Positions 29,962 to 39,492 of a DNA stretch of 64,000 nt are shown here, piece by piece. Location: IMG/VR virus record IMGVR_UViG_3300050821_010639, positions 88,047 to 152,046 of that record. One strand, 5' to 3'. This DNA is from a virus. Both the position numbers and the translations under genes were made by a program. Position 1 is the stretch's first letter. Each line of letters opens with the position of its first letter. The notes beneath the pieces are model-generated. The model had not been told where the DNA came from, searched no databases, and saw only the letters and a list, made by a program, of their open reading frames with translations.

Positions 29962-32900
29962 AAGATCATGCCTCGCCCTCCGAGGAACGCAAGCCTGTTG
30001 GACGTCCGGGTAATCGAGTCCTCGGTAGCGGCAGGCCGCGGGTTGTTGATGGTCAGGGCGTCCACGTGCAGCCCCACCCGGGTGCTGGCCGCCCCGTCCG
30101 CCATGGTGCGCGGCATCTCCCTGGAGGCCGACGCCGACAGCTGGCGCGAGAGGGTAGCCGACATGCCGGGCACGAACAGGCTGGGCACCAGGCCGCCGGC
30201 CGCCATGCCGCCGCTGAACATCCCGGCCACGCCGGCCAGCCCCGGGACCTCGCCGCCGCCCGCCAGGCCGAAGCCCATGTTCCCGACCGCGGGCGCGGCC
30301 GGGCCGCCGACGATGAGCTTGTTCAGGTCGATGAGCGTGCCGCCGCCGGTCCCGCCCGGCCCGGAGGGGGCCCCTGGCGTGCCGGCCCCCCCTGTCCCGC
30401 CCCCGCTGCCACCGGAACCCGGAGCCGGGGTGAGCGTGGTGCCCCAGATGCCGTGCCACGCGTTGTAGGCGTCCACCACGTCTGCCTGGAACTTAGCCAG
30501 GTTCGACTGGATCGGGCTGTAGAGGGCCGGCTCCCTGGACTGGGCCAGCGTGGCCACGTCCATCGCCGCCTGCCAGCGGCGCACCGAGCTGTTGGCGGTC
30601 GACCACATCGCCGGGGTCAGCTCCTGCGGGTTCGTCTTCAGGTCGGTGAACAGCGGCGCGATGTAGCTGCCCGCCACCGACACCCGGTTCTCGATCGCCG
30701 CCCTCGTCGCCAGCCAGGACTTCCAGTCGGCGGCCGACACCCCGGCCGGCTGCCGGGTCCAGGCGTTCAGTGACTTCCACGGCTGCAGCGCGCCCTCCCA
30801 GTCCGGGTACAGCCGGGCCGCCTCGGCCTGGTAGGCGGCCACGTCGCCGGACGGGGCGGCTGACAGGCTCTGCCCGGGGGCCGGGGCGAGCATGTTCTGC
30901 ACGGCGGTCCACGCGTCGGTCAGCCGGCCGGTGGCCGGGGTGCTCCAGTGCGTGCCGAGCGTGGTCGACGCCATCGCCGCCGCGTTGAGCGCGGCGTTCG
31001 CCGGGGTGTTCTTCCACGCCGACGCGGAAGAGCCCAGTACGCCCTTGGCGTAGGCCGGCTCCACCAGCCGGGCCGCCGTGACAGGGTCCTGGGCCTGCGC
31101 CTGGGTGAGGCCCTTGTGCTTGGCCAGGCTGAGGAGCCACGCGCCGTACTCGCCGTAGGAGGGGGCCGACCCGGCCGCGTTCTGCGCGGTCAGCAGGTAC
31201 GAGCCGAGCGCCATCGCCTCGCGCGTGTCGGCGTTGGGGGTGGTCGCCAGGATGGCGGTCATCACCGGGCCGCCGCCCGCGTACCAGTGGTAGGCCTCCT
31301 CGTGCGCGAGCGCGCCTGCCGGGGTGCCGTAGCGCTGGGCCACGTAGTTGAGGAACGCGGTCACCTGGCCCGCAGCGGTACCCGCGTTCCCCCCGTACTG
31401 GGCGTACTCGCTAGGCCCGTCAATGAACTGGGCAATGCCGTAGGCGTCCGACGTGGGGTTCTGCGCGTTGAGGTTCCAGCCGGCCTCGTCCATCTCGACC
31501 GCGTTCAGGTCGTCCCACAGCGCCCCGGTCCAGCCGCGCGCGGCTGCCATCGCCTTGGCCAGGGCCTGCACCTGCCCCGCCGACCCGCCGACCGCGTTCG
31601 CTGCCGTGGCCCCCGCGGTCTTCGCGACCGACGCGGTGGCCGCCGCGGTCTGGGCGGTCATCCAGGTGGCGACGCCGTTGTGGATGTCCTGCAGCCAGGC
31701 GGCGCCCATGTCGCCCGGCGTGCCGAGCGCCTCCAGCGCCTTCTCGGCAGGCACCCCGGCGGCCGACCACATCGCGTTGAAGACGGCCTGCTCACCGAAC
31801 GAGGCCACGTCCTTGGCCGCGCCGGCGATGCCGTCCCAGGCAGCCGACGCCGCGCCCTTCACCCCGGTGACCGCGTCACCTAGCCAGTTGGTGATGTTCC
31901 CGATGACGCCGCCACTGGCGTACCGGCCGTGCCCGGTGCCCCGCTGGGAGGCCGCGTTGCCGCGCGAGCCCGAGCCCAGCCAGGTGTCCGCCTGGTTGAG
32001 CTGGTCCATCACGTCCGGGCCGTAGGCGGCCTGCAGCGCCATCCGGGCGGGCTTGCGGACCATGAACTCGCCGCCCACGGCGACGATGTGCGTGCCGTCC
32101 TCGTCGCCGGTGCCGGGCACCGAGCCGGACACCGCGTGCACCGGGCCGCCGCCGGCCAGCTTGGAGATGGTGCCGATGTGCACGCCGACGATCGACGTCA
32201 CCGAGTTGATCCACCCGATGACCGTGTTCAGCCCGTCGATGACGTGGTCAATCCCGCCCTTGAGGGAGTTCCACATGGCGTTCGGCAGGGTGGAGGTGAA
32301 GAAGTTCTCGATCGGGGTCAGCACGTCCCGGCTGAACGCCGACCAGGTGTTGGACCAGGCCCTGGTGGCCGCCGCCGTGAAGCTGTCCCACCACTTGGGC
32401 ACGTCGCCGGTGAAGAAGTTCTGCAGCGGGGCGAGCACCGTCTTGCTGAATCCGGACCAGACCGCGCTCCACGCCTTGGTGGCGTCCGTGGCCAGGCTGT
32501 TCCACCAGCTAGGGATGCTGCCGGTGAAGAACTTCTGCAGCGGGGCGAGCACCGTGGTGTCGAACGACTTGACGTTGGCGTTCCACAGGTTCACCCACCA
32601 GCGGCTGACGGAGTTGAACCAGCCGGGCACCGTGCCGGTGAAGAACTTGCCCAGCGGCTGCGCCACGTTGGCGTTGAACTGGGCGGCGGCAGGCCCGAAC
32701 CAGATGTGCCACAGCTGGACCGCCAGCGCGGCGATGGCCTGGAACGTGGTACCGAAAAACGCCTTCAGGGCATTGAAAACCTGGATGCCCCACGACTGGA
32801 TGTCAATCCAGGCCTGGTGCCAGTGGCCGGTCACCACGTCGAGCGCCACGGAGATGATCGCGACCACCGTGTCCCAGGTGATCTTGGCTATCGCGACCAC

Positions 32901-35900
32901 GGTGGCCCACGCGCCCTTGAACGCGAAAGACAGGATGTCAGCAGCGGACTTCGCAGCCTTTTCGACAAATCCGAAAAAGACTTCGGCTCCGAACTGAATC
33001 GTGGACCAGACAGCGGAGCCGGAGACCTTCAGCCACTGCCAGGCCTGCGCCCCGGATTCCCGCAGGCCCTTCCAGACGTAGCCCCAGGCCGAGGACCCGG
33101 CCGAGGACAGGAAGCCCCACGTCGCGGAGCCGGAGACCTTCAGCCACTGCCAGGCCTGTGCCCCGGCCTCCTGGAGCCCCTTCCACACGTCCCGGGTAAA
33201 GCTGTTGTCGGCTGCGGCCTGCATGACGTGCCAGAAGCCGGTGCCGGTGTCCTTGATGAAATCGAACGCCTTGACCGCAGCCCCGCTGATTTCGCCCCAG
33301 ACGGTATCCCAGGTCGCCATGAGCGCCTGGCCGTGGGTGGCCCACCAGGGGTCGAAGTTGGAGGCGACCCAGCTGGTCACGTCACCGAACCCGCGTACCA
33401 CCGGCGCCGCCACGTCGCGCCAGGTGTTGTTCCAGGCCGTGCCGAAAGCGTGCGGAACCGACTGGGTGAACCAGTCGAACATGCCGTCCCAGGCTGCCTC
33501 GAAGGTCCTCGCTACCGGGCCCCACACAGCGCCGAACCCGTGCGGCACCGACTGGGTGAACCAGTTGACCGCCCCGTCCCACGCGGACTCCACGGCGTGG
33601 ACGGAGACCTTCGCCGCCTCCGGCAGGTCGTGCACGAAGAACTGGCCGATCGCGTGGTTCATGATCTCCAGGCCGCGCTGTACCTGGGGAATCCACGCGA
33701 GGAACGTCAGCTCGTAGAACGTGCCGTCTTTGAAGGACTTGAGCAGCGTGTCGACCTCGCCCGGCTTGACCAGGTTCGCCGTAGAGCTGGCCGTTGCCGC
33801 CAGCTGGCCGCGCAGCTTGCTCAGGCTCGCGTTGTCAAGGTCGGAGACATCGCCCTTGGTGGCCTTGAGCTTGTCCTGCAGGGCCTTAAGCTCCAGGTCC
33901 TTGATCTCCGTCTCGACCTGGAGCTTCTTCTTCCCGGTCAGGCCCGGCAGCTCGGCCTTGAGCTTGTCCGCCTTCTGGAGTGCCTGGACCGCGTCCAGCT
34001 CGTAAGTGGTCTTGACGCTCTTCGGGAGCGCGGTGACCTGGACCCACAGCGCGTTCGCCTGCTTGGCGCTCAGCCCCATCGCCTCGCCGAAGCCCACGAA
34101 GTTGGCCTTGGCGCTCGCGCTGCTGCCGGAGACCGCGAGCAGCTCAGCGGCCACGTTGTGCGCCGCCGCCGCGGTAGCGGCGCTGGACGGGCCGGACTTG
34201 GCCAGCGCGTCGGCGAACGTGTTGAAGACCGCCTGCCCGCCGTGGGCATTGAAGATGGCGGCGGCCATCGCCGGGTTGAGCAGGCTCTGCAGGGTGTTAG
34301 TCAGCCGGGCCGCGTCCTGGCTCAGGTTGGAGGCCCCGATGGCAGCGTCGCTGCTGGCCTTGTACAGGGCCTGCAGCGGGTCGACGGCGTTGCCCACCCA
34401 CTGCTGCAGAACCTTGATGTTGTCGGTGGCCGGGCCGCCCGCCTCCTGGGCAAGGGCGGAGATCTGGGCCGCGGCCTCCTTGCTGCCGCCGGCCATGGGG
34501 ATGAGGGTGGCGACCGCGTTCTTGACGAACGCCGTGAAGTTGCCGCCGCCGGCCAGCGCCTGGGTGTTACGGAACGCGTCGAACAGCTGCTCGACGTTGT
34601 TGTAGTTGGACTGGAAGTCGTTCTGCAGGGTGATGCTGGGCCCGCTCAGCCCGGTCATCGCCGCGCCCGCCTTGGCGGCGTCGGAGTTGAACCCGGCGAT
34701 GCTCTGCGCCAGGGTGAGGACGGCGGACGGGCCGCCGGCCACCGTCTTGGTGAAGGTGTCGTAGGCGGTGTTCAGCTTGCCCATCGAGGCGACTTGCGCG
34801 GAGTTCTCCAGGTTCAGCGCGTTCAGGTCGGAGCCGATGGCCCCCAGCTGCTGGCCCATCGCCTGGTACCCGGCGATGAGCCCCTTCACCTGCTGCTCAG
34901 CGGTCGCCCAGACGCTGGCCTGGTTGCTGAACAACTGGTTGGTGGTGACCCCGGCCGCGTTCAGCAGGCTCAGCGCGCCGACGAAGTTCGTCCCGTAGGC
35001 CTTGGAGACGTCGCCGACGTGGGTCAGCTCCTCCTGGAGCTTGCCGGACAGGTCCGACTGAGACGCGGCCAGCTCAGAGGCGTTGCCGACGCCGGTCTGC
35101 TGGGCCTTGTTGAGGGTGGTGGTGACCTCGGCCAGGTTGGACACGGTGGTGGAGACCACCGTGAGCAGCGACGCCTTCTGAACGGCAGCGCCCATGGCAT
35201 CGGTGAACTGCTTGGTCTGGTCGGCCCGGGTGCCCAGGTAGACGCCGACGGCGATGAGCGCGGCGCCCAGCAGGCCGAGGTCCACGTAGACGTTGGACAG
35301 CACCGGGGCAAGGCCGCCGAGCATGGCCAGCAGCCCGCCCCCGCCGCCGACCGCCTCGGCAGCGCCCTCAGCGCCGGCACCCAGTTCTTCAGCCCCGGTC
35401 GCCGCGCCGCCCAGCTTCTCGGCCATCCCGGCCAGCTGGGTGTCGCTCGCGCCGGCGGCGATGCCCAGGGCGACCGACTTCTTGCCCGCGTCGTCCAGGC
35501 CCTCGCTGAACCTCTCCAGCCGGGCCGCCGAGGTGGTGCCGGCCCCGGCCACGAAGTCTTCGACGCTCTGCCCGGTGGCCTTGATGGAGACGGCGAGCTG
35601 GGCCAGCTCCTCCTCGCTGGCCTTGGCCCCGAGCGCGTCGGAAACCGCCCCGACCTCGGCGCTGCTCCTGGTGATGTTGACCAGCTGGGTGTTGGTCGCG
35701 CCCAGCGCGCGGGCCACCGCCTCCGCCCCGGCGTTGAGGGCGGGGAACTTGCCGAGGAGCCCGGCCAGCCCGATGACCACCTTGCCCACCACGTCGGCGG
35801 CGAGCCCGCCCCACAGCACGATGGCGTGCAGCCCGAGGCCGGCGGCCAGCAGCGGGGTGGGGGTGACCTTAACGATGTCGGCAGCGATCTTGAGGATGAA

Positions 35901-38642
35901 GTCACCGATGACGGCCAGGTCCTCGGCCACGTGCGTGAGGGCCGTGGCCTGGATGAACTTGGCGACGATGACGCCCAGGGAGTCGAACCCCTGGCCGATG
36001 AGCGCGAGGTCCCTGGCGCCGACCGCCAGGAAATTCTGCAGCCCGCCTCCGCCGCCTTGCAGGGCGACGACGACCTTGGCGGCGAACCTGTCCAGGTAAC
36101 TGCCGGTCTGGTTGATGAGCTGGCCGAGGACGCCGGTCTTGTTGCCCGCCGCGGTCAGGTAGTCACCGAGCAGCTCGTAGACCTGCGGGCGGACCGCGTT
36201 CTCCAGCTTCTGGAAGTTGCTGGTCAGCGGCGGGATCGTGGTGTTAAGGGCATTGCCGACCGTGCTCAGGCTCTGCCACTGCTGGAAGATCTCCTTGAAC
36301 GACTGGTAGCCGGCCGCGCCGAACGCGATGAGCCCGGCCCCTGCCGTGACCAGGGCGGGCACCCACAGGGCCAGCACCTCGACAACGCTGTCCAGCAGGA
36401 TGTGCCAGAGGGCTACCTGGCCGATCATGTGCGTGTCGCCCAGCAGGCCCGACCACAACTGGACCTGCGTCCGCAGCAGGCCGATGCGCCAGCCCATGTT
36501 GACGGCGGCGTCGCTGTCGGCCTTCATCGCGGCGGCGGCCTTGGCCGCCGGGTCGGCCAGCCCGCCGAGCCCGGCCTTGACGTCGTACAGGGCGCGGCCG
36601 GCATCGGTCGCGGACTGGTCCGCGTCGCGCATCGCCTGGGCGATCTGCTCCCACGCGCGCGACTCGTCCGGGTCGGGCACGTCACCGCCGGGGTCGCCCG
36701 GAGGCGGCCCCCCGCCACCGCCGCCGCCGGAGGCGCCGCCCATGCCGGCGGTGACGCGGTTCTCCGCCGCGCGTGCCTCTTCCAGCTCGCGGACCCAGCT
36801 GGCCAGCTCCGCCTTGGCCGCGTCGTCACCGAAGCTGGCGTAGAACTCGTACTTGCGCTGGACCGCCTCGATGAGCGCGCTCATCCACCGGGACAGCCCG
36901 CTCTCGGCGCCGGTGTCCTCGAAGTCGGCGCGGGTGCCCACCTCGCGCTCAATGTCCTGGATGTCGCGGCTGTAGTCGCGGACCTCCTCCGACGCGCCGC
37001 TGGAGTCAACCACCAGGATGGTGTCCACCTCGTGCGGGATGTCGCGCAGGCCCTCGTCCAGCCCCTCGGCTGCCATCCGGGCCTGCTCGACCTCCTCGAA
37101 GTCGACCCCGAGCCGGGCCTGCGCGTGCTCGTTCAGGTGCGCCAGCTCGCTGGCCAGCAGCTGGGCCTCGGTAACCCCCTGCACGAGGCTGCCGTCCTCG
37201 ATCTCCGGGCGGGCCGGGTGGTCGTCCAGCCACTCCATCTCAACGGCGATCTTGTCCAGCACCTGCTCGGCTGCCGTGCCGCCCTGGACAGCTACCTTCT
37301 CAGTGGCCGTGCCGCCCTGCATGTACTTGCTCAGGCCGGACCACAGCTCCTCTTCCTCCGCCGGGCGGGCGACGACCTGCATGGGCGCGGGCACCGGGTA
37401 GCCGCGCGGGGCGTCGGAGATGACCCCCTCGCGCAGCGCCCCCGCGACGTCCTGCAGCCCGTAGAGGTCGGCGAGGTTCTGGTTGCGCTGCCCGGGAGTG
37501 ACAGGAGCTGCCCGCTTGCCCCGGCCGCCGCGCTGCGGGACGAACCGGGCGCCGGCCTCCGACAGCAGCTGCTCGGCCGCGGCGAGCCGCCCCAGGCCCT
37601 GCTCCAGCGCGCGGGCGTCAACCGCGGCGAGCGCGAGCGAGTCCTGGAACTTGGCGATGGCGTCGGCGGAGACCGCGGTCTTGTCATTCAGCAGCGCCAT
37701 CGAGCCCGCGAGCGCGCCGGTGCCGTCGGACGCGGCGGACAGCGCCTCTCCCGACAGGGGGCCTGGTCCTGACCCGGTGACGGCCAGCGGGGCGCGCAGC
37801 GCCTCCGGGCGGGCTCCGGCGACCGCCTGGGACAGCGCGCGGTTGACCGCCGCGTAGTCGATGTCCGGCCGCACGGAGACCGGCACCGTGGCGTGCTGCG
37901 GCGTGAGCGGGACACCGCCGAGGCGCGAGGCCACCGACACGATGTCCACCCGCTCGGAGCCCGGCAGCCCGAGTAGCGCCGCCCGGTAGGCGGCGAGCTG
38001 CGACATCGCCTGGCCGTCATCGAGCACCGCCTTGGTGACCACCGTGTCCGGCAGCCCGACCAGCGCCGCGCTGTAGGCGTTGAGCGCGCCCAGCCCCTCG
38101 CCGAGGCTGCCCGCCGTGGCGTGCGTGCCCTGCAGCGCGTTGGCGTGCGCGAGCAGCAGCTGGGTCTCGGCGCTGATGGCCGCGCTGCGGTCGCGGATAG
38201 CCGCCGACAGCGAGGCGGTCTGCATGGTCTCGCGCTGCAGGAAGCCCAGGTACTGGTCAGCGGTCTGGTAGCCGGCGAAGTGCGCCCGGTTCTCCAGCAG
38301 GGCGAGGTTGTACATCTGCTGGCGGTAGGACATGGCCTGCTGGACCGAGGAGAAGCCGAGCCAGTGCTGCCGGTTGAGCAGGGTGGTGTAGTTCAGCTCC
38401 TGACTCAGGTCACTCAGGTGCTGGGTCATGTCGTTCCGGCCGCCGTACAGCAGCTGGGTGTTAGTCGACTTGGCCGACTGGGCCAGCTGGGACAGGGCCG
38501 TCGTCTGCTGCTGGATGGCCTGGACGTCCCTGGCCCGCGCGGCAGCCGCCTGGGTAGAGCCCGTCACCTCGGCCGCGGTCTCCGCCTTGACCGCGTCCGA
38601 CATGCCCTGCAGCGCGGCCTTGGCCTCGGCCGCATCCCGCAT
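29943..38642 (-). CDS. Tape measure protein with lytic transglycosylase-like domain
   Basis: 2899 residues. Long helical N-terminal third; hydrophobic segments around residues 720-780 and 1110-1130; Trp-rich repeats of ~40 residues near 1900-2130 (VLAPLQKFFTG, VPKWWDSF). A soluble lytic-transglycosylase-like domain lies at ~2360-2465 (AMAAARGWTGALWDDLNAVE, AYGIAQFIDGPSEYAQYGG, EEAYHWYAG). Tape-measure length sets tail length. The true N-terminus is uncertain: GDFGSL reads in frame just before ATG 38642 with no start, and an endonuclease gene sits immediately upstream. Confidence 0.9.
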   Translation of the reverse strand: MRDAAEAKAALQGMSDAVKAETAAEVTGSTQAAAARARDVQAIQQQTTALSQLAQSAKSTNTQLLYGGRNDMTQHLSDLSQELNYTTLLNRQHWLGFSSVQQAMSYRQQMYNLALLENRAHFAGYQTADQYLGFLQRETMQTASLSAAIRDRSAAISAETQLLLAHANALQGTHATAGSLGEGLGALNAYSAALVGLPDTVVTKAVLDDGQAMSQLAAYRAALLGLPGSERVDIVSVASRLGGVPLTPQHATVPVSVRPDIDYAAVNRALSQAVAGARPEALRAPLAVTGSGPGPLSGEALSAASDGTGALAGSMALLNDKTAVSADAIAKFQDSLALAAVDARALEQGLGRLAAAEQLLSEAGARFVPQRGGRGKRAAPVTPGQRNQNLADLYGLQDVAGALREGVISDAPRGYPVPAPMQVVARPAEEEELWSGLSKYMQGGTATEKVAVQGGTAAEQVLDKIAVEMEWLDDHPARPEIEDGSLVQGVTEAQLLASELAHLNEHAQARLGVDFEEVEQARMAAEGLDEGLRDIPHEVDTILVVDSSGASEEVRDYSRDIQDIEREVGTRADFEDTGAESGLSRWMSALIEAVQRKYEFYASFGDDAAKAELASWVRELEEARAAENRVTAGMGGASGGGGGGGPPPGDPGGDVPDPDESRAWEQIAQAMRDADQSATDAGRALYDVKAGLGGLADPAAKAAAAMKADSDAAVNMGWRIGLLRTQVQLWSGLLGDTHMIGQVALWHILLDSVVEVLALWVPALVTAGAGLIAFGAAGYQSFKEIFQQWQSLSTVGNALNTTIPPLTSNFQKLENAVRPQVYELLGDYLTAAGNKTGVLGQLINQTGSYLDRFAAKVVVALQGGGGGLQNFLAVGARDLALIGQGFDSLGVIVAKFIQATALTHVAEDLAVIGDFILKIAADIVKVTPTPLLAAGLGLHAIVLWGGLAADVVGKVVIGLAGLLGKFPALNAGAEAVARALGATNTQLVNITRSSAEVGAVSDALGAKASEEELAQLAVSIKATGQSVEDFVAGAGTTSAARLERFSEGLDDAGKKSVALGIAAGASDTQLAGMAEKLGGAATGAEELGAGAEGAAEAVGGGGGLLAMLGGLAPVLSNVYVDLGLLGAALIAVGVYLGTRADQTKQFTDAMGAAVQKASLLTVVSTTVSNLAEVTTTLNKAQQTGVGNASELAASQSDLSGKLQEELTHVGDVSKAYGTNFVGALSLLNAAGVTTNQLFSNQASVWATAEQQVKGLIAGYQAMGQQLGAIGSDLNALNLENSAQVASMGKLNTAYDTFTKTVAGGPSAVLTLAQSIAGFNSDAAKAGAAMTGLSGPSITLQNDFQSNYNNVEQLFDAFRNTQALAGGGNFTAFVKNAVATLIPMAGGSKEAAAQISALAQEAGGPATDNIKVLQQWVGNAVDPLQALYKASSDAAIGASNLSQDAARLTNTLQSLLNPAMAAAIFNAHGGQAVFNTFADALAKSGPSSAATAAAAHNVAAELLAVSGSSASAKANFVGFGEAMGLSAKQANALWVQVTALPKSVKTTYELDAVQALQKADKLKAELPGLTGKKKLQVETEIKDLELKALQDKLKATKGDVSDLDNASLSKLRGQLAATASSTANLVKPGEVDTLLKSFKDGTFYELTFLAWIPQVQRGLEIMNHAIGQFFVHDLPEAAKVSVHAVESAWDGAVNWFTQSVPHGFGAVWGPVARTFEAAWDGMFDWFTQSVPHAFGTAWNNTWRDVAAPVVRGFGDVTSWVASNFDPWWATHGQALMATWDTVWGEISGAAVKAFDFIKDTGTGFWHVMQAAADNSFTRDVWKGLQEAGAQAWQWLKVSGSATWGFLSSAGSSAWGYVWKGLRESGAQAWQWLKVSGSAVWSTIQFGAEVFFGFVEKAAKSAADILSFAFKGAWATVVAIAKITWDTVVAIISVALDVVTGHWHQAWIDIQSWGIQVFNALKAFFGTTFQAIAALAVQLWHIWFGPAAAQFNANVAQPLGKFFTGTVPGWFNSVSRWWVNLWNANVKSFDTTVLAPLQKFFTGSIPSWWNSLATDATKAWSAVWSGFSKTVLAPLQNFFTGDVPKWWDSFTAAATRAWSNTWSAFSRDVLTPIENFFTSTLPNAMWNSLKGGIDHVIDGLNTVIGWINSVTSIVGVHIGTISKLAGGGPVHAVSGSVPGTGDEDGTHIVAVGGEFMVRKPARMALQAAYGPDVMDQLNQADTWLGSGSRGNAASQRGTGHGRYASGGVIGNITNWLGDAVTGVKGAASAAWDGIAGAAKDVASFGEQAVFNAMWSAAGVPAEKALEALGTPGDMGAAWLQDIHNGVATWMTAQTAAATASVAKTAGATAANAVGGSAGQVQALAKAMAAARGWTGALWDDLNAVEMDEAGWNLNAQNPTSDAYGIAQFIDGPSEYAQYGGNAGTAAGQVTAFLNYVAQRYGTPAGALAHEEAYHWYAGGGPVMTAILATTPNADTREAMALGSYLLTAQNAAGSAPSYGEYGAWLLSLAKHKGLTQAQAQDPVTAARLVEPAYAKGVLGSSASAWKNTPANAALNAAAMASTTLGTHWSTPATGRLTDAWTAVQNMLAPAPGQSLSAAPSGDVAAYQAEAARLYPDWEGALQPWKSLNAWTRQPAGVSAADWKSWLATRAAIENRVSVAGSYIAPLFTDLKTNPQELTPAMWSTANSSVRRWQAAMDVATLAQSREPALYSPIQSNLAKFQADVVDAYNAWHGIWGTTLTPAPGSGGSGGGTGGAGTPGAPSGPGGTGGGTLIDLNKLIVGGPAAPAVGNMGFGLAGGGEVPGLAGVAGMFSGGMAAGGLVPSLFVPGMSATLSRQLSASASREMPRTMADGAASTRVGLHVDALTINNPRPAATEDSITRTSNRLAFLGGRGMILWSLPR

Positions 38643-38673
38643 CAGGCTGCCGAAGTCACCTGAATGTTAAACC

Positions 38674-38705
38674 GATCGCTTTGTAAATTACGTACCAAAG
38701 CGATC
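38674..38705. repeat. Perfect 10-bp inverted repeat, AT-rich
   Basis: GATCGCTTTG (38674-38683) and CAAAGCGATC (38696-38705) flank a 12-nt AT-rich loop, in the short gap between the endonuclease gene and the tape measure. It could be the endonuclease gene's terminator or part of an intron-like insertion. Confidence 0.6.
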
Positions 38706-38724
38706 TAACCAATATTCTGGTCCC

Positions 38725-39489
38725 TCATAAGCCACAGCTGCGGCTCAGAGGCTCAGAATAAGGCGTCATGAGCACCACCCCCTTCCGCATGAAGGGGCGC
38801 GAGCCCAGGTAATCAGGGAACCGCCAGGCCTGCCCGGTCTTTTCAGCCAGCCCGACCATCTGGTTGCAGGCATGGCACAACAGCCCGCGAATGCACTTCT
38901 TGCAGCAGTGCGTCTGCCCGGACTTCTTGGGCGGGCAGCAATTGTGGTCGTGGTCTACACAGAGGTACACGACACCCTTGCGAGTCTCCGGGCCGCCGTG
39001 AAGGGCGCACACGCCACCCTGCTGTGCTAGCAGCCAGGCGTACTCCTCCTGCGTGATGCCCATGCGCTTGAGCGCCCAGGCCCGGTACTCGCCGTTCCGC
39101 CGGCCTTTACGCGGCTCGCTCCAGCACTCGGTGCACCGCGACATACGCCCGCCTGGCTGTGTCGGCTTGCTCAGGTGGTACTGCTCCCAGGGCTTGTACT
39201 TGCCGCAGCTAGAGCACTCGCGCCCGTCAGGATCAATGCGGAACCCAGTGCCTCGATGACGCTCGGGGACATACGCGGGAGTTGGTCGTGCATAAGTCCC
39301 TGGCTTGCGCCGGGGAATGCCGAACTTGTCCAGCCGGTACCAGACGGCGGCCTGAGAGCAGCCGATCTCAGCAGCGATGTCCGGTGTAGACCTGGCCTGA
39401 CTGACGTACTGCTCGTGAAGCCAAGCCTTGTCGGCGAGCAGTGAGAGATTACGTTCCATGCTCTCTACTACGTGCAAAGCTCTAGCCAT
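38725..39489 (-). CDS. Endonuclease VII-type homing endonuclease
   Basis: 254 residues: an N-terminal HTH (TPDIAAEIGCSQAAVWYRLD), a CSSCGKYKPWEQYHLSK zinc element with a second CTEC, then the endonuclease-VII-like core CALHGGPE, LCVDHDHNCC, CCKKCIRGLLCHACNQMVGL. Its start is near-adjacent to the stop of the tail-chaperone fusion and it lies directly before the tape measure, where mobile endonucleases often insert. AT content is higher than in its neighbours, a sign of separate origin. Confidence 0.75.
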   Translation of the reverse strand: MARALHVVESMERNLSLLADKAWLHEQYVSQARSTPDIAAEIGCSQAAVWYRLDKFGIPRRKPGTYARPTPAYVPERHRGTGFRIDPDGRECSSCGKYKPWEQYHLSKPTQPGGRMSRCTECWSEPRKGRRNGEYRAWALKRMGITQEEYAWLLAQQGGVCALHGGPETRKGVVYLCVDHDHNCCPPKKSGQTHCCKKCIRGLLCHACNQMVGLAEKTGQAWRFPDYLGSRPFMRKGVVLMTPYSEPLSRSCGL

Positions 39490-39492
39490 CTC

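Noticed and set aside
31929-37772. A 1947-codon open frame on the + strand opposite the tape measure
   Set aside because: It is the antisense shadow of the tape-measure gene in very GC-rich DNA; composition is Arg/Gly/His/Gln-rich without domains, and there is no ribosome site or promoter.
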